Origin: Rhodospirillaceae bacterium
GTDB taxonomy: Bacteria; Pseudomonadota; Alphaproteobacteria; Rhodospirillales; Casp-alpha2
Assembly: GCA_018665815.1 (NCBI GenBank)
Contig: JABJBP010000078.1
Coordinates: 1 to 46,151 of the forward strand
Length of the DNA: 46,151 nt
Reading direction: 5' to 3'
Shown here: one piece after another, positions 18,902 to 27,049 of the stretch
Layout: each line of letters begins with the position of its first letter
How positions within the stretch are numbered: the first letter of the stretch is position 1
The notes under the pieces: generated by a model
The model's input: only the letters and a program-made list of their open reading frames with translations
Database searches by the model: none
Told to the model about the DNA's origin: nothing
Made by a program: the position numbers and the translations under genes

Positions 18902-19360
18902 ATGGGGCGCAATGCGGTTGAAACGATTTTGGGCGCGATGGTGCTGGCGGTGGCCGGTATGTTCGTCTTTTTCGCCTATGGGACCGCCCAGGTGAAAGCG
19001 GTGACGGGCTACGAAATTTCCGCAAACTTCTTCAAGATTGGTGGTTTGACGGCCGGTAGCGATGTCCGCATTAACGGTATTAAGGTCGGTGCCGTTAAAG
19101 CCAACAGGCTTGATCCGAAAACCTTCGATGCTGTCGTAGAGATGTCGATCTCCGCGGCAGTTCGCGTGCCTAATAATTCGACCGCCAGCATCGGCAGTGA
19201 AGGTATCGTTGGCGGCAAATACATTCGGATTGAGCCGGGCAACGCCAAGGACATGCTCAAGCCCGGCGGTCGGATTCTGAAAACCAAGGATTTCCGCTCG
19301 CTTGAAGATCAGGTCGGCGAAATCATATTCCTTGCAACCGGCGGCAAGGGCGGCAAGTGA
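18902..19360 (+). CDS. mlaD: MlaD-family protein (second of two)
   Basis: A 152-residue MlaD-type protein with an anchor at about residues 9-25 and the MCE core TAGSDVRINGIKVGAV near 53, then GGKYIRIEPG near 110. This is the layout of classical MlaD. I place the start at ATG 18902, with GAAGGAG at 18887-18893; an upstream in-frame extension overlaps the preceding gene and lacks a ribosome site. It ends three bases before the methyltransferase start. Of the two tandem proteins, this one looks closer to the canonical lipid-asymmetry MlaD, judged only by motif order. Confidence 0.9.
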   Translation: MGRNAVETILGAMVLAVAGMFVFFAYGTAQVKAVTGYEISANFFKIGGLTAGSDVRINGIKVGAVKANRLDPKTFDAVVEMSISAAVRVPNNSTASIGSEGIVGGKYIRIEPGNAKDMLKPGGRILKTKDFRSLEDQVGEIIFLATGGKGGK

Positions 19361-19363
19361 GCA

Positions 19364-20152
19364 GTGCCGTCTGAAGACGGCAAATTGCCCGCCCCGGCGC
19401 AAACCTGGAACGCTGAGCGTTATGCGCGACATGCCGGCTACGTTGCCGAACATGGTGCTCCCGTCGTTGATTTATTGGCGCCCATGGCCGGCGAACGAAT
19501 TTTGGATTTGGGATGCGGCGACGGCCGCCTGACGGTGCGCCTTCTGGAATCGGGGGCGGATGTATTCGGCATCGATGCCAGTCCTGGGCAAGTTCACGCG
19601 GCCCGCGCCCGCGGCATCAATGCCAAAACGGTCGATGCGACGGCGCTGAATATCAACGCCGAGTTCGACGCTGTCTTTTCCAATGCCGTCCTCCATTGGG
19701 TGTCTGACATTGACACCGTCATAGGAGGGGTCTTTCGTGCGCTGCGGCCTGGCGGGCGGTTCGTTGGCGAAATGGGTGGCCAGGGAAATGTTGAAACCAT
19801 CATTGCGGCTAGCACCAATGCTCTGCGTGAACGGGGCATTGATCCGGCGCCGTTAAATCCATGGTATTTTCCGGATACGGCGGCATTTAAAAGGCTTTTG
19901 GCCGGCCACGGCTTTCGCATCGACTATTTGGAGCTGATACCGCGTTGGACCGCTCTCGATACGTCGTTGAGCGGATGGATGGACACCTTTGCAGAAAGCT
20001 ATTTGTCTGTCCTGGCGCTTGCCGATCGCCCAGCATTTGTGGCCGAGATCGAGGCCGCATTGGCGTCGCAATTTCGGGATACGGAAGGTGGTTGGCACGC
20101 GGACTACGTGCGCTTACGCTTCAAGGCTGCAAAAGAGAAAGGCGCACAGTAA
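19364..20152 (+). CDS. Class I SAM-dependent methyltransferase
   Basis: A 262-residue methyltransferase. Motif I is ILDLGCGDGRLT near residue 45, with the acidic end of strand 2 in VFGIDAS and motif III-like FDAVFSNAVLHWVSD near 105. The ALRPGGRFVGE strand is near 128. This resembles the trans-aconitate/BioC-like methyltransferase branch, but the acceptor is unknown. The start is GTG at 19364, immediately after the mlaD stop; a weak AAGGG lies within the mlaD end. It is tightly packed between mlaD and the DUF2155 gene, so it is part of the same transcript. Confidence 0.85.
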   Translation: MPSEDGKLPAPAQTWNAERYARHAGYVAEHGAPVVDLLAPMAGERILDLGCGDGRLTVRLLESGADVFGIDASPGQVHAARARGINAKTVDATALNINAEFDAVFSNAVLHWVSDIDTVIGGVFRALRPGGRFVGEMGGQGNVETIIAASTNALRERGIDPAPLNPWYFPDTAAFKRLLAGHGFRIDYLELIPRWTALDTSLSGWMDTFAESYLSVLALADRPAFVAEIEAALASQFRDTEGGWHADYVRLRFKAAKEKGAQ

Positions 20153-20154
20153 GC

Positions 20155-20619
20155 ATGCGACGTATCATTAGGACGGCGGTTTGGGCGGGCGCCCTCGGCT
20201 GGATGTTGATGCCGACGCCCCCTGGCGCGGCGCCGCACCGAACAACGGTTCTGCAAGGCCTCGATAAAGTAACGGCGCGGGTCTCAACTATAGACGCTTC
20301 AATTGGCGCAACAGTGCGCTTCGGCACGCTCGAGATCATCGCGCGCCATTGTGACAAACGCCCGCCGGAGGAAACGCCGGAAAGCGCGGCTTTTTTGGAT
20401 ATCTGGGAAACCCGGCCGGGGGAATCCGCTGTATCGCTGTTTCGTGGCTGGATGTATGCGTCGAGCCCGGCTTTGAGTGCCGTCGAGCATCCCGTGTATG
20501 ACGTCTGGGTGCTTGATTGCCGTGAACAATTGGCGCCGGGCGAAAGTTCCGAGCCGGCGCCGCGGCCGAAAAGAAAATTCACACTCCCCGACCTTGGGCT
20601 GGGCACCAAGCCACGTTGA
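20155..20619 (+). CDS. DUF2155 secreted protein
   Basis: A 154-residue DUF2155 protein, a family of unknown function almost confined to alphaproteobacteria. It has a signal peptide (to about residue 25, ending PPGAA). A beta-rich core follows: TTVLQGLDKVTARV, GTLEIIARHC, AAFLDIWE and SLFRGWMYASSPALSAVEHPVYDVWVLDC. Two cysteines (in ARHC and VLDC) are conserved in the family and may pair in the periplasm. The ATG at 20155 follows the methyltransferase stop by two bases; the open frame extends upstream inside that gene but without reason to use it. In related genomes it is often near NDUFA12 and aat, as here. Confidence 0.88.
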   Translation: MRRIIRTAVWAGALGWMLMPTPPGAAPHRTTVLQGLDKVTARVSTIDASIGATVRFGTLEIIARHCDKRPPEETPESAAFLDIWETRPGESAVSLFRGWMYASSPALSAVEHPVYDVWVLDCREQLAPGESSEPAPRPKRKFTLPDLGLGTKPR

Positions 20620-20772
20620 ACGAGCGTCGCAAGTTTCGCACGGCGCGCCAATGCCCGACGAAATTTTGCGCTTTGGAAACCTTTGTTGGTTCGCCTACAG
20701 TGTCCTTGTTGATTGGCGAGAGGTTGGATCGCTGGACGATGCGGGGCAATACCAACGCGGAAATGGAACGTC

Positions 20773-22125
20773 GTGGACAACAACACGCACCACACTGACA
20801 GCAAGCCCGACCACGGAATTGTTCCGCCAGCCTATATTGGGCATGCCGGATTGAGCCTGCAGCTTTTGAATGCCAGTCCCAATATGATTTGTTTCTGCCG
20901 TGACGGTATTGTCGAATACGTCAACGACGCGGCTGTCAAAGTGATGCGGGCTGGCACGCCGGAAAACCTTATCGGCCGGCCGTTTCGAGAGTTTTTTGAC
21001 GTCGATTTCGGTGCCTTGATCGCCGACGATATGGATGCTTTCTCGGAAGATGAGGCGGGAACCCCGCTGAAGACGTCAACACTCAGCGGCGAATGGTTGG
21101 ATATGGCCATGCATGTGACCCGCTTGGACCTAGGCAGCGCCGGCGCGCCGATGGAAAACGTCTTTGTCATCGAGTGCAATGACATCACCCAATATATCAA
21201 AACATCAGAGTTGACGCGCCTGCGCGAAGCTCGGGTCGCACGCATTTTAAATTCGATCACCGAAGCCATCATTACTACCGATGAGCTTGGAAACATTGAG
21301 GATTTCAATCCCGCCGCTGAGAAAAGTTTTGGCATCTCCAAACAACAGGCCCTCGGCGAGAACGTTGAAATTTTAATTCCCGAACTGGAACGCCCGGAGC
21401 ATCGCGATCAAATGGCGCGGTATCTACAGACGGGCGAGTCAAACATCATGGGCGAACTCAGGGAATTCGAGGGGGTGCGCGCTGATGGTGCTCGGTTTCC
21501 CATTGAGGTAACCGTTTCGGAAATTTACGAAGGGCAGAACCAGCGGAAATTTATCGCCGTGCTTCGCGACATCACCGAACGCCGCCAGCGTGATGAGCGC
21601 ATTGAGTTTCTAGCCCATCATGATGCGTTGACCGGGTTGCCGAACCGGCATTTGTTCGAAGACCGTTTGAACCACGCCATTAATGCCCACCGCCGTCGCC
21701 GTGCGACCATGGCGTTGATGTTTATTGATCTTGATAAATTCAAGCCAATCAACGACACGCTCGGCCATGAAGCCGAAGACATTGTCCTTAAGGCTGTGGC
21801 AGAACGCTTGTTAGAGCGCGTTCGAACCAGTGACACGGTGGCGCGTGTCGGCGGGGACGAATTCGTCATAATATTGGACGATATCGATAGCGCGGAAAGC
21901 GCTGGAAACGTCGCTGCCGGGATTATCGATATATTGACCAATCCCATACAGGCCGCCGGTGAGGAGTGCACCGTCGGTGCGAGTATCGGCGTTGCCATGT
22001 TCCCCGACGACGCCAATGACGCGTCAGGATTATTGGCTTGCGCCGATCAAGCCATGTACCGAGCCAAGGCTGCTGGTCGGAACAGTTATTTGTTTTATAA
22101 TCCGGATGCTATGAAAAAAACGTAA
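20773..22125 (+). CDS. PAS-PAS-GGDEF diguanylate cyclase
   Basis: Makes the second messenger c-di-GMP. A first PAS domain lies at about residues 24-135 and a second at about 148-265, ending in the usual RDITERRQRDE linker. The cyclase domain (about 275-445) begins FLAHHDALTGLPNR. The active-site GGDEF is intact, with RTSD exactly five residues before it, the inhibitory I-site. No transmembrane segment is seen, so the sensor is cytoplasmic. No EAL domain is present. The start is uncertain: GTG 20773 is chosen, and an in-frame TTG at 20713 would add 20 residues. Neither has a strong ribosome site. Confidence 0.9.
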   Translation: MDNNTHHTDSKPDHGIVPPAYIGHAGLSLQLLNASPNMICFCRDGIVEYVNDAAVKVMRAGTPENLIGRPFREFFDVDFGALIADDMDAFSEDEAGTPLKTSTLSGEWLDMAMHVTRLDLGSAGAPMENVFVIECNDITQYIKTSELTRLREARVARILNSITEAIITTDELGNIEDFNPAAEKSFGISKQQALGENVEILIPELERPEHRDQMARYLQTGESNIMGELREFEGVRADGARFPIEVTVSEIYEGQNQRKFIAVLRDITERRQRDERIEFLAHHDALTGLPNRHLFEDRLNHAINAHRRRRATMALMFIDLDKFKPINDTLGHEAEDIVLKAVAERLLERVRTSDTVARVGGDEFVIILDDIDSAESAGNVAAGIIDILTNPIQAAGEECTVGASIGVAMFPDDANDASGLLACADQAMYRAKAAGRNSYLFYNPDAMKKT

Positions 22126-22190
22126 CTGATATTAGATTAATTTAAATATTAATTTAAATACAGTTACTTTTTTAATTTGATCTAATTTTT
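22122..22190. terminator. Bidirectional terminator between the GGDEF gene and aat
   Basis: GTAACTG (22122-22128) pairs with CAGTTAC (22161-22167), followed by six T, for the rightward gene. Within and around it ATTAGAT (22131-22137) pairs with ATCTAAT (22180-22186). The interior is nearly all A and T. Both flanking stop codons lie inside the structure. Confidence 0.65.
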
Positions 22191-22847
22191 CAAAACCTCA
22201 CCCAGCGCATCCTGCCACCCTTCGGGCGATGGGTGGGTCGGGAAAACGGCCTGAAATTTCAGGGCATTTTCCAATTCCACCAGATAATCACGGGCCGGAA
22301 CCTCAATAACGCCGAATTGCGCCAGGTGATCGGTGACAAATTGTGTGTCGAGCAGCCGAAATCCACCCAATTTGAGTCGAGCAGCCAAGTGTACGAGGGC
22401 AACCTTGCTGGCGTCGGTAGCTCTTGAAAACATGCTCTCGCCAAAAAACGCAGCGCCCAATGAAATGCCGTATAGCCCGCCGACAAGCGCGTCGTCTTGC
22501 CAACATTCGACGCTGTGGGCGAAGCCCATTTGGTGTAACTCGTTGACGGCCGCCTCGATTGGCGGGTTGATCCAAGTATCCTGGCGCTTATGGGTGTGCT
22601 CGGCGCAGGTCTCGACAATCTTCGAAAACACCGTATTGCATGTGACCTGGTATGGCCCTTTGCGGACCGTGCGGCGTAGCCGCCGGCCGGCATGAAAGTT
22701 ATCCAACGGCAAAATGCCGCGGCGTTTCGGATCAACCCAGAATACGTCGTCCGTTTCGCGGCTTTCAGCCATCGGGAAAATACCGGCTGCGTAGGCCCGG
22801 AGCATCAACTCCGGTGTCATGACCAGGGCGTCGTCGCGCCGGCTCAT
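22182..22847 (-). CDS. aat: Leucyl/phenylalanyl-tRNA-protein transferase Aat
   Basis: Adds Leu or Phe from tRNA to proteins that begin with Lys or Arg, making them ClpS/ClpAP substrates. The 221-residue protein shows the family blocks AYAAGIFPM, FWVDPKRRGILPL near 40, DTWINPPIEAAV, HSVECWQ, GGLYGISLGAAFFGESMFS near 140 and LLDTQFVTDHL. The start ATG 22847 overlaps the accC stop as ATGA, so translation is coupled; a longer frame upstream is not needed. Last gene of the aroQ-accB-accC-aat operon. Confidence 0.96.
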   Translation of the reverse strand: MSRRDDALVMTPELMLRAYAAGIFPMAESRETDDVFWVDPKRRGILPLDNFHAGRRLRRTVRKGPYQVTCNTVFSKIVETCAEHTHKRQDTWINPPIEAAVNELHQMGFAHSVECWQDDALVGGLYGISLGAAFFGESMFSRATDASKVALVHLAARLKLGGFRLLDTQFVTDHLAQFGVIEVPARDYLVELENALKFQAVFPTHPSPEGWQDALGEVLKN

Positions 22848-24193
22848 GGTTCTCCGTCGTCGGAAACAAACGCTTCCAGCCAATGGATATCGTACTCGCC
22901 GTTAACGAACGACGCCGATGACATCAGTTTTTGATGCAAAGGGATCGATGTCTCAATACCGTCAATAACGTATTCGCTCAACGAGCGCCGAAGCCGCATC
23001 AGGCATTCATTTCGATTGGTGCCGTGAACAATCAGCTTGGCAATCATGGAGTCATAATGTGGCGGCACGCTATAGCCGGAATACAGTGCGGAATCGATCC
23101 GCACCCCTAATCCGCCGGGTGCGTGGTAATCGCCAATACGGCCCGGTGACGGTGCAAAGGTTTCCGGGTTTTCGGCGTTGATCCGGCATTCAATGGCATG
23201 GCCGTTGAACTTCACGTCATCTTGGGTGAACCCCAGGGGCGCGCCACCGGCGAGGCGTATCATCTCGCGGACCAAATCGAGGCCGCAAATCATTTCCGTG
23301 ACCGGGTGCTCGACCTGCAGGCGGGTGTTCATTTCAATGAAATAAAACTCGCCGTCTTCGTAAAGAAATTCGATCGTGCCGACGCTGCGATAGCCGATTT
23401 TTCGCATCGCATCGGAGACGATGGCGCCGATGGTTTCACGCTCCGAGTTGTTGAGCGCGGGCGAGGGGGCCTCTTCGAGAATTTTCTGGTGGCGGCGCTG
23501 CAGGGAACAATCGCGTTCGCCGAGATGGACAACAGTGCCGTGATGGTCGGCCAGCACCTGAACTTCAATATGGCGGGGGCGGCTCAGGAATTTTTCCATG
23601 TAAACGGCGCCGTTGCCAAAAAACTGCTGCGCCTCGGCGCGTGCGGTGGTGTAAGCCTCATCGAGTTCAGCGGCCGAATTTGCAACCTTCATGCCGCGGC
23701 CACCGCCGCCGGCAGAGGCTTTGATGAGCACTGGAAATCCCGTCACTTCGGCGGCTTTGCGGGCCTCATCAAGACTGATGACTTCGCCGTCGGAGCCCGG
23801 AACAACTGGAATGCCGGCATCACTGACGGATTTCTTTGCGGCAATCTTGTCGCCCATCAGTCGGATGTGATCGGGCGACGGTCCGATAAAGGTGAACCCG
23901 TGTTCTTCGACCATAGCGGCGAAGTCGGCATTTTCAGACAAAAACCCATAGCCCGGGTGAATGGCGTCGGCGGCGGAGATGGTGGCCGCCGACAAAATCG
24001 CATGGGTATTCAGGTAGCTGTCTTTGGCTGCCGGCGGGCCGATACAGATACTTTCGTCAGCCAGGCGGACATGCATAGCGTCGGCGTCGGCAGTGGAATG
24101 CACGGCGACAGTTTGCACACCCATTTCCCGGCACGCCCGCAATATGCGAAGTGCAATTTCGCCGCGGTTGGCGATCAGGACTTTTTCGATCAT
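22844..24193 (-). CDS. accC: Acetyl-CoA carboxylase biotin carboxylase subunit AccC
   Basis: Carboxylates the biotin on AccB with ATP and bicarbonate, the first step of fatty acid synthesis. The 449-residue length is standard. Visible motifs are KVLIANRGEIALR at the start, HPGYGFLSEN near 85, the ATP-grasp glycine loop GGGGRGMKV near 163, ERDCSLQRRHQK near 230 and EMNTRLQVEHPVTE near 285, which holds the catalytic residues. The start is ATG 24193, at the usual MIEKVLIANRG. It follows accB by 10 bases and overlaps aat by 4. Confidence 0.97.
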   Translation of the reverse strand: MIEKVLIANRGEIALRILRACREMGVQTVAVHSTADADAMHVRLADESICIGPPAAKDSYLNTHAILSAATISAADAIHPGYGFLSENADFAAMVEEHGFTFIGPSPDHIRLMGDKIAAKKSVSDAGIPVVPGSDGEVISLDEARKAAEVTGFPVLIKASAGGGGRGMKVANSAAELDEAYTTARAEAQQFFGNGAVYMEKFLSRPRHIEVQVLADHHGTVVHLGERDCSLQRRHQKILEEAPSPALNNSERETIGAIVSDAMRKIGYRSVGTIEFLYEDGEFYFIEMNTRLQVEHPVTEMICGLDLVREMIRLAGGAPLGFTQDDVKFNGHAIECRINAENPETFAPSPGRIGDYHAPGGLGVRIDSALYSGYSVPPHYDSMIAKLIVHGTNRNECLMRLRRSLSEYVIDGIETSIPLHQKLMSSASFVNGEYDIHWLEAFVSDDGEP

Positions 24194-24203
24194 CCGCCGG
24201 CCA

Positions 24204-24686
24204 TCATTCGATGATCGCCAGTGGTTCACCGAATTCCACCGGTGTTTCCGTGTTCACCAAGATCCGGCTGACCCGTCCGGCCCGCGTTGCGGCGATCGGG
24301 TTGAAAACTTTCATGGCTTCAATCAGGAACAACGTTTGGCCTTCGCTGACCTCATCGCCGACCTGGACGAAGGGCGCGGAGTCGGGATCGGGAGACGTGT
24401 AAACGACGCCGACCATGGGCGCTTTCAGGGCGCCGGGATGATCGGCGAAACCCGGATCGTCGTTAACCGCGGGCGCCGGCACACTTGGCGCGGTAGCGAC
24501 AGGCGACGCCGGCAGGCCAACCATCATTGGCCCGCCTTGTCCGCCGTGTTTCGCAACCCTGATGGTCAGGCCGTCCTTGCCGTATTCGATTTCGTTGAGA
24601 CCCGTCTCATCCAACAGCCCGGCCAATTTTCGGACAAGGTCTTCATCAATGGCCGAACTTGAGTCCGCTGGTGTTTTTTTCGCCAT
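24204..24686 (-). CDS. accB: Acetyl-CoA carboxylase biotin carboxyl carrier protein AccB
   Basis: The 160-residue carrier has an N-terminal helix segment, a Pro/Ala-rich hinge (about 65-90) and a C-terminal biotinyl domain with the thumb region and the biotinylation motif EAMKVF. Lys in AMK is the biotin site; the following F replaces the more usual M or L, which is tolerated in the family. The start ATG 24686 opens MAKKTPAD; a longer frame overlapping aroQ is out of family range. It begins 7 bases after the aroQ stop. Confidence 0.96.
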   Translation of the reverse strand: MAKKTPADSSSAIDEDLVRKLAGLLDETGLNEIEYGKDGLTIRVAKHGGQGGPMMVGLPASPVATAPSVPAPAVNDDPGFADHPGALKAPMVGVVYTSPDPDSAPFVQVGDEVSEGQTLFLIEAMKVFNPIAATRAGRVSRILVNTETPVEFGEPLAIIE

Positions 24687-24693
24687 GTTGCGC

Positions 24694-25149
24694 TTATACC
24701 TTTTTGTTATCGTCACCGCGGCGTGCCGCGACGGCATCGAGGGCAAGCAGGTAGCCCTGCGAACCGAGACCGCAGATGACGCCGGTGGCGGCCTTCGAAA
24801 TATAGGAATGGTGGCGAAATTCATCGCGCTGATAAATGTTGGAGAGATGCACCTCCATCACCGGCAGGCCAACCGCCAGCAGGGCATCAAGTATGGCCAC
24901 CGAAGTATGGGTATAGGCGCCGGCGTTGATAATGATCGCTTCACACGATTTACCGACGGCTTGAATGATCTCCACCATCTCGCCTTCATTGTTGGATTGG
25001 CGGAAATCCGTCGTCAGGCCCAATGCACCAGCATGGGCGGCGCAGGCGCCTTCAATATCGGCCAGCGTTTCGGCGCCGTATATGTCGGGCTCGCGGGTAC
25101 CCAATAAATTCAGATTGGGCCCATTCAAGATCAAAACGGATGCAGACAT
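24694..25149 (-). CDS. aroQ: Type II 3-dehydroquinate dehydratase AroQ
   Basis: Dehydrates 3-dehydroquinate in the shikimate pathway. The 151-residue size is typical of the dodecameric type II enzyme. Active-site stretches are complete: [17 protein letters not shown] with the catalytic Tyr, [21 protein letters not shown], and [18 protein letters not shown] with the catalytic His/Arg region. It is the promoter-proximal gene of the accB-accC-aat transcript; the aroQ-accB link is common across proteobacteria. Confidence 0.97.
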   Translation of the reverse strand: MSASVLILNGPNLNLLGTREPDIYGAETLADIEGACAAHAGALGLTTDFRQSNNEGEMVEIIQAVGKSCEAIIINAGAYTHTSVAILDALLAVGLPVMEVHLSNIYQRDEFRHHSYISKAATGVICGLGSQGYLLALDAVAARRGDDNKKV

Positions 25150-25318
25150 AGGGTGTGTGGTTCCTGCGCATGAAAAGCTTCCCTATCATGCCGGTGAGGC
25201 TCGGAAACGTCCAGTTCCGGCTGTTGTTCGTGGTTGAAAGCCCCGCTCTAGAGGCTCATAATTCACCCATCAGACTGGTAAAATGGTTGGATTTCCCAGG
25301 AAAAGAAGGATCGCCGGC

Positions 25319-26329
25319 ATGCGATTGACGATTAATGGCGAAGAGCGGGATTTCGATGCCCCGATGACGGTTGCCGAGCTACTTGGGCGAATCGGCCTCG
25401 ACGACCGGAGGGTCGCTGTGGAACGAAATCTCGAGATCGTGCCGAAATCCGCCTACGATGGCATCGGCCTTGGCGAGGGCGACAAGCTTGAAATTGTCCA
25501 TTTCATCGGCGGTGGTGCCCCCGATGGCGCGCCCACATCAACAGATCAAATTGACGCCGGTGAAGACCTCCTTGAGATTGCCGGTAAGACCTACCGCTCG
25601 CGGTTGATTACCGGGACTGGCAAGTATGATGACTATGACGTCAATCGCTTGGCCGCCGAGGCCGCAGGCGTTGAGATTATTACCGTCGCGGTGCGCCGGG
25701 TGAACCTGGATGATCCGGACAAACCCTTGCTCGTCGATTATCTGGATCCGAAGAAATATACCTATCTGCCGAACACGGCGGGTTGTTTTACCACCGATGA
25801 TGCGTTGCGCACGCTCCGCCTAGCCCGCGAGGCCGGCGGGTGGGATTTGGTCAAATTGGAAATCCTGGCCGACCAAAAGACCTTGTATCCGCAAATTATC
25901 GAAACCTTGGAAGCCACGAAGATCCTGACGAGGGAAGGCTTCAAGGTAATGGTCTACTGCACCGATGACCCGGTCATGTGCAGGCGCCTGGAAGATGCCG
26001 GCGCGGTTGCCATTATGCCATTGGGCGGCCCCATCGGATCGGGCTTGGGAATCCAAAATCCGGTTAACATCCGGATAATCGTCGAACAATCCAGCGTTCC
26101 GGTGATTGTTGACGCCGGCGTCGGTACGGCATCAGATGCGACCATCGCCATGGAATTGGGTTGTGACGGCGTATTGATGAATACGGCGATTGCCGAGGCC
26201 AAGGACCCGGTTCGCATGGCCCGCGCTATGAAGCACGCGGTCGAAGCCGGCCGCGATGCCTACTTGGCGGGGCGCATGCCGAAAAAGAAATTCGCCGATC
26301 CGTCATCCCCACTGGCCGGTTTGATTTAG
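25319..26329 (+). CDS. thiG: Bifunctional sulfur carrier ThiS / thiazole synthase ThiG fusion
   Basis: A 336-residue fusion. Residues 1-65 are ThiS, a ubiquitin-like carrier ending in IGGG. A linker of about 15 residues leads to ThiG (about 80-336), with the catalytic Lys in LVKLEIL and phosphate-binding GGPIGSG and [10 protein letters not shown]. Together they build the thiazole of thiamine. In separate proteins the ThiS C-terminal Gly becomes a thiocarboxylate; here it is followed by the linker, so the sulfur chemistry must differ or need cleavage. Such fusions are known in alphaproteobacteria. Start ATG 25319 has AGAAGGA at 25304-25310; an ATG 12 codons earlier lacks one. No TPP riboswitch is visible upstream. 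Confidence 0.94.
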   Translation: MRLTINGEERDFDAPMTVAELLGRIGLDDRRVAVERNLEIVPKSAYDGIGLGEGDKLEIVHFIGGGAPDGAPTSTDQIDAGEDLLEIAGKTYRSRLITGTGKYDDYDVNRLAAEAAGVEIITVAVRRVNLDDPDKPLLVDYLDPKKYTYLPNTAGCFTTDDALRTLRLAREAGGWDLVKLEILADQKTLYPQIIETLEATKILTREGFKVMVYCTDDPVMCRRLEDAGAVAIMPLGGPIGSGLGIQNPVNIRIIVEQSSVPVIVDAGVGTASDATIAMELGCDGVLMNTAIAEAKDPVRMARAMKHAVEAGRDAYLAGRMPKKKFADPSSPLAGLI

Positions 26330-26372
26330 TTACATTTAGCCGTTGGCATCGCTAATCTTAGCAATATTCATA

Positions 26373-26394
26373 TTTTGGACTTTTCGGTCCAAAA
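26373..26394. promoter_or_regulatory. Perfect inverted repeat, candidate TetR-family operator
   Basis: TTTTGGAC, six bases, then GTCCAAAA: a perfect 8-base inverted repeat 43 bases before the regulator start. TTGGAC could serve as a -35 element, with TGTATC or TATCAT at 26398-26405 as -10, so a bound dimer would block the promoter. No T run follows the repeat on either strand, so it is not a terminator. Autoregulation is inferred from position. Confidence 0.6.
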
Positions 26395-26436
26395 CAATGT
26401 ATCATCGAGTTTCCGTCAACAGACGAGGCGCTCGCG

Positions 26437-27018
26437 ATGGCACGGCACAAGGCGTTCAATACCGTTGATGTGATTGAAGAGGCGATGCAGGTCTTTTGGA
26501 CGCAAGGCTATGAAGCGACATCGCTTTCCGATCTGACCTGGGCCATGGGGCTATCAAAATCAAGCTTTTATGAGACTTTCGGCTCAAAGCACGATTTATT
26601 CCTGGTCGCCATTGAGCATTACAAGAATACCGTCACCGCGAAGATTACTGACGCGGTAGAGATCAATGCGCCGGCGCGCCGTGTGATCGAGTCTCTATTC
26701 GACAGGGCGTTGGAGCGAATCCTGAGCGATGATGGTCGGCGTGGTTGCTTTCTGAACAATACTGCCGCGGCGGTCGCCATTCACGACGCGGCGGCGCAAT
26801 CCGGTGTGCGCGAAGGCCTTGGCGTCATGGAAGACGCCATTCATCAGTTGGTTATTCGTGGCCAGCGCGAGATGCAAATCAACCCGGCCCACGACCCGCG
26901 CCGCTTGGCGCGGTTTATCACTTCCAGCCTGAACGGCATGCTGGTCATCGGCAAAGCCAATCCTGATCGGGAAGTCTTAGGGGATATCGCGAAGGTATCG
27001 TTGGCGTCGCTGGATTAG
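26437..27018 (+). CDS. TetR/AcrR-family transcriptional regulator
   Basis: A 193-residue regulator. The N-terminal helix-turn-helix (about residues 8-55) contains QVFWTQGYEATSLSDL and the recognition region GLSKSSFYETFGSKHDLF, standard for the family. The C-terminal ligand domain (about 75-190) is of the AcrR type with a conserved RRGCFLNN stretch near 103. The ligand and targets are unknown; the genes on either side (thiSG and rhlE) are not typical targets. The perfect inverted repeat just upstream suggests it represses itself. Confidence 0.93.
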   Translation: MARHKAFNTVDVIEEAMQVFWTQGYEATSLSDLTWAMGLSKSSFYETFGSKHDLFLVAIEHYKNTVTAKITDAVEINAPARRVIESLFDRALERILSDDGRRGCFLNNTAAAVAIHDAAAQSGVREGLGVMEDAIHQLVIRGQREMQINPAHDPRRLARFITSSLNGMLVIGKANPDREVLGDIAKVSLASLD

Positions 27019-27049
27019 AATTGGAATTTCTCTTGGCCTGCCGCCGGTA

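Noticed and set aside
23198-24214. A 338-codon rightward frame opposite accC
   Set aside because: Antisense shadow of a highly conserved gene; composition is typical of reverse-strand GC-rich codons.
25150-25318. TPP riboswitch before thiSG
   Set aside because: The conserved CTGAGA and ACC-CTTTGAACCTGATC elements are absent.
26373-26394. Inverted repeat as the thiSG terminator
   Set aside because: No T run follows on the plus strand, and the location fits an operator better.
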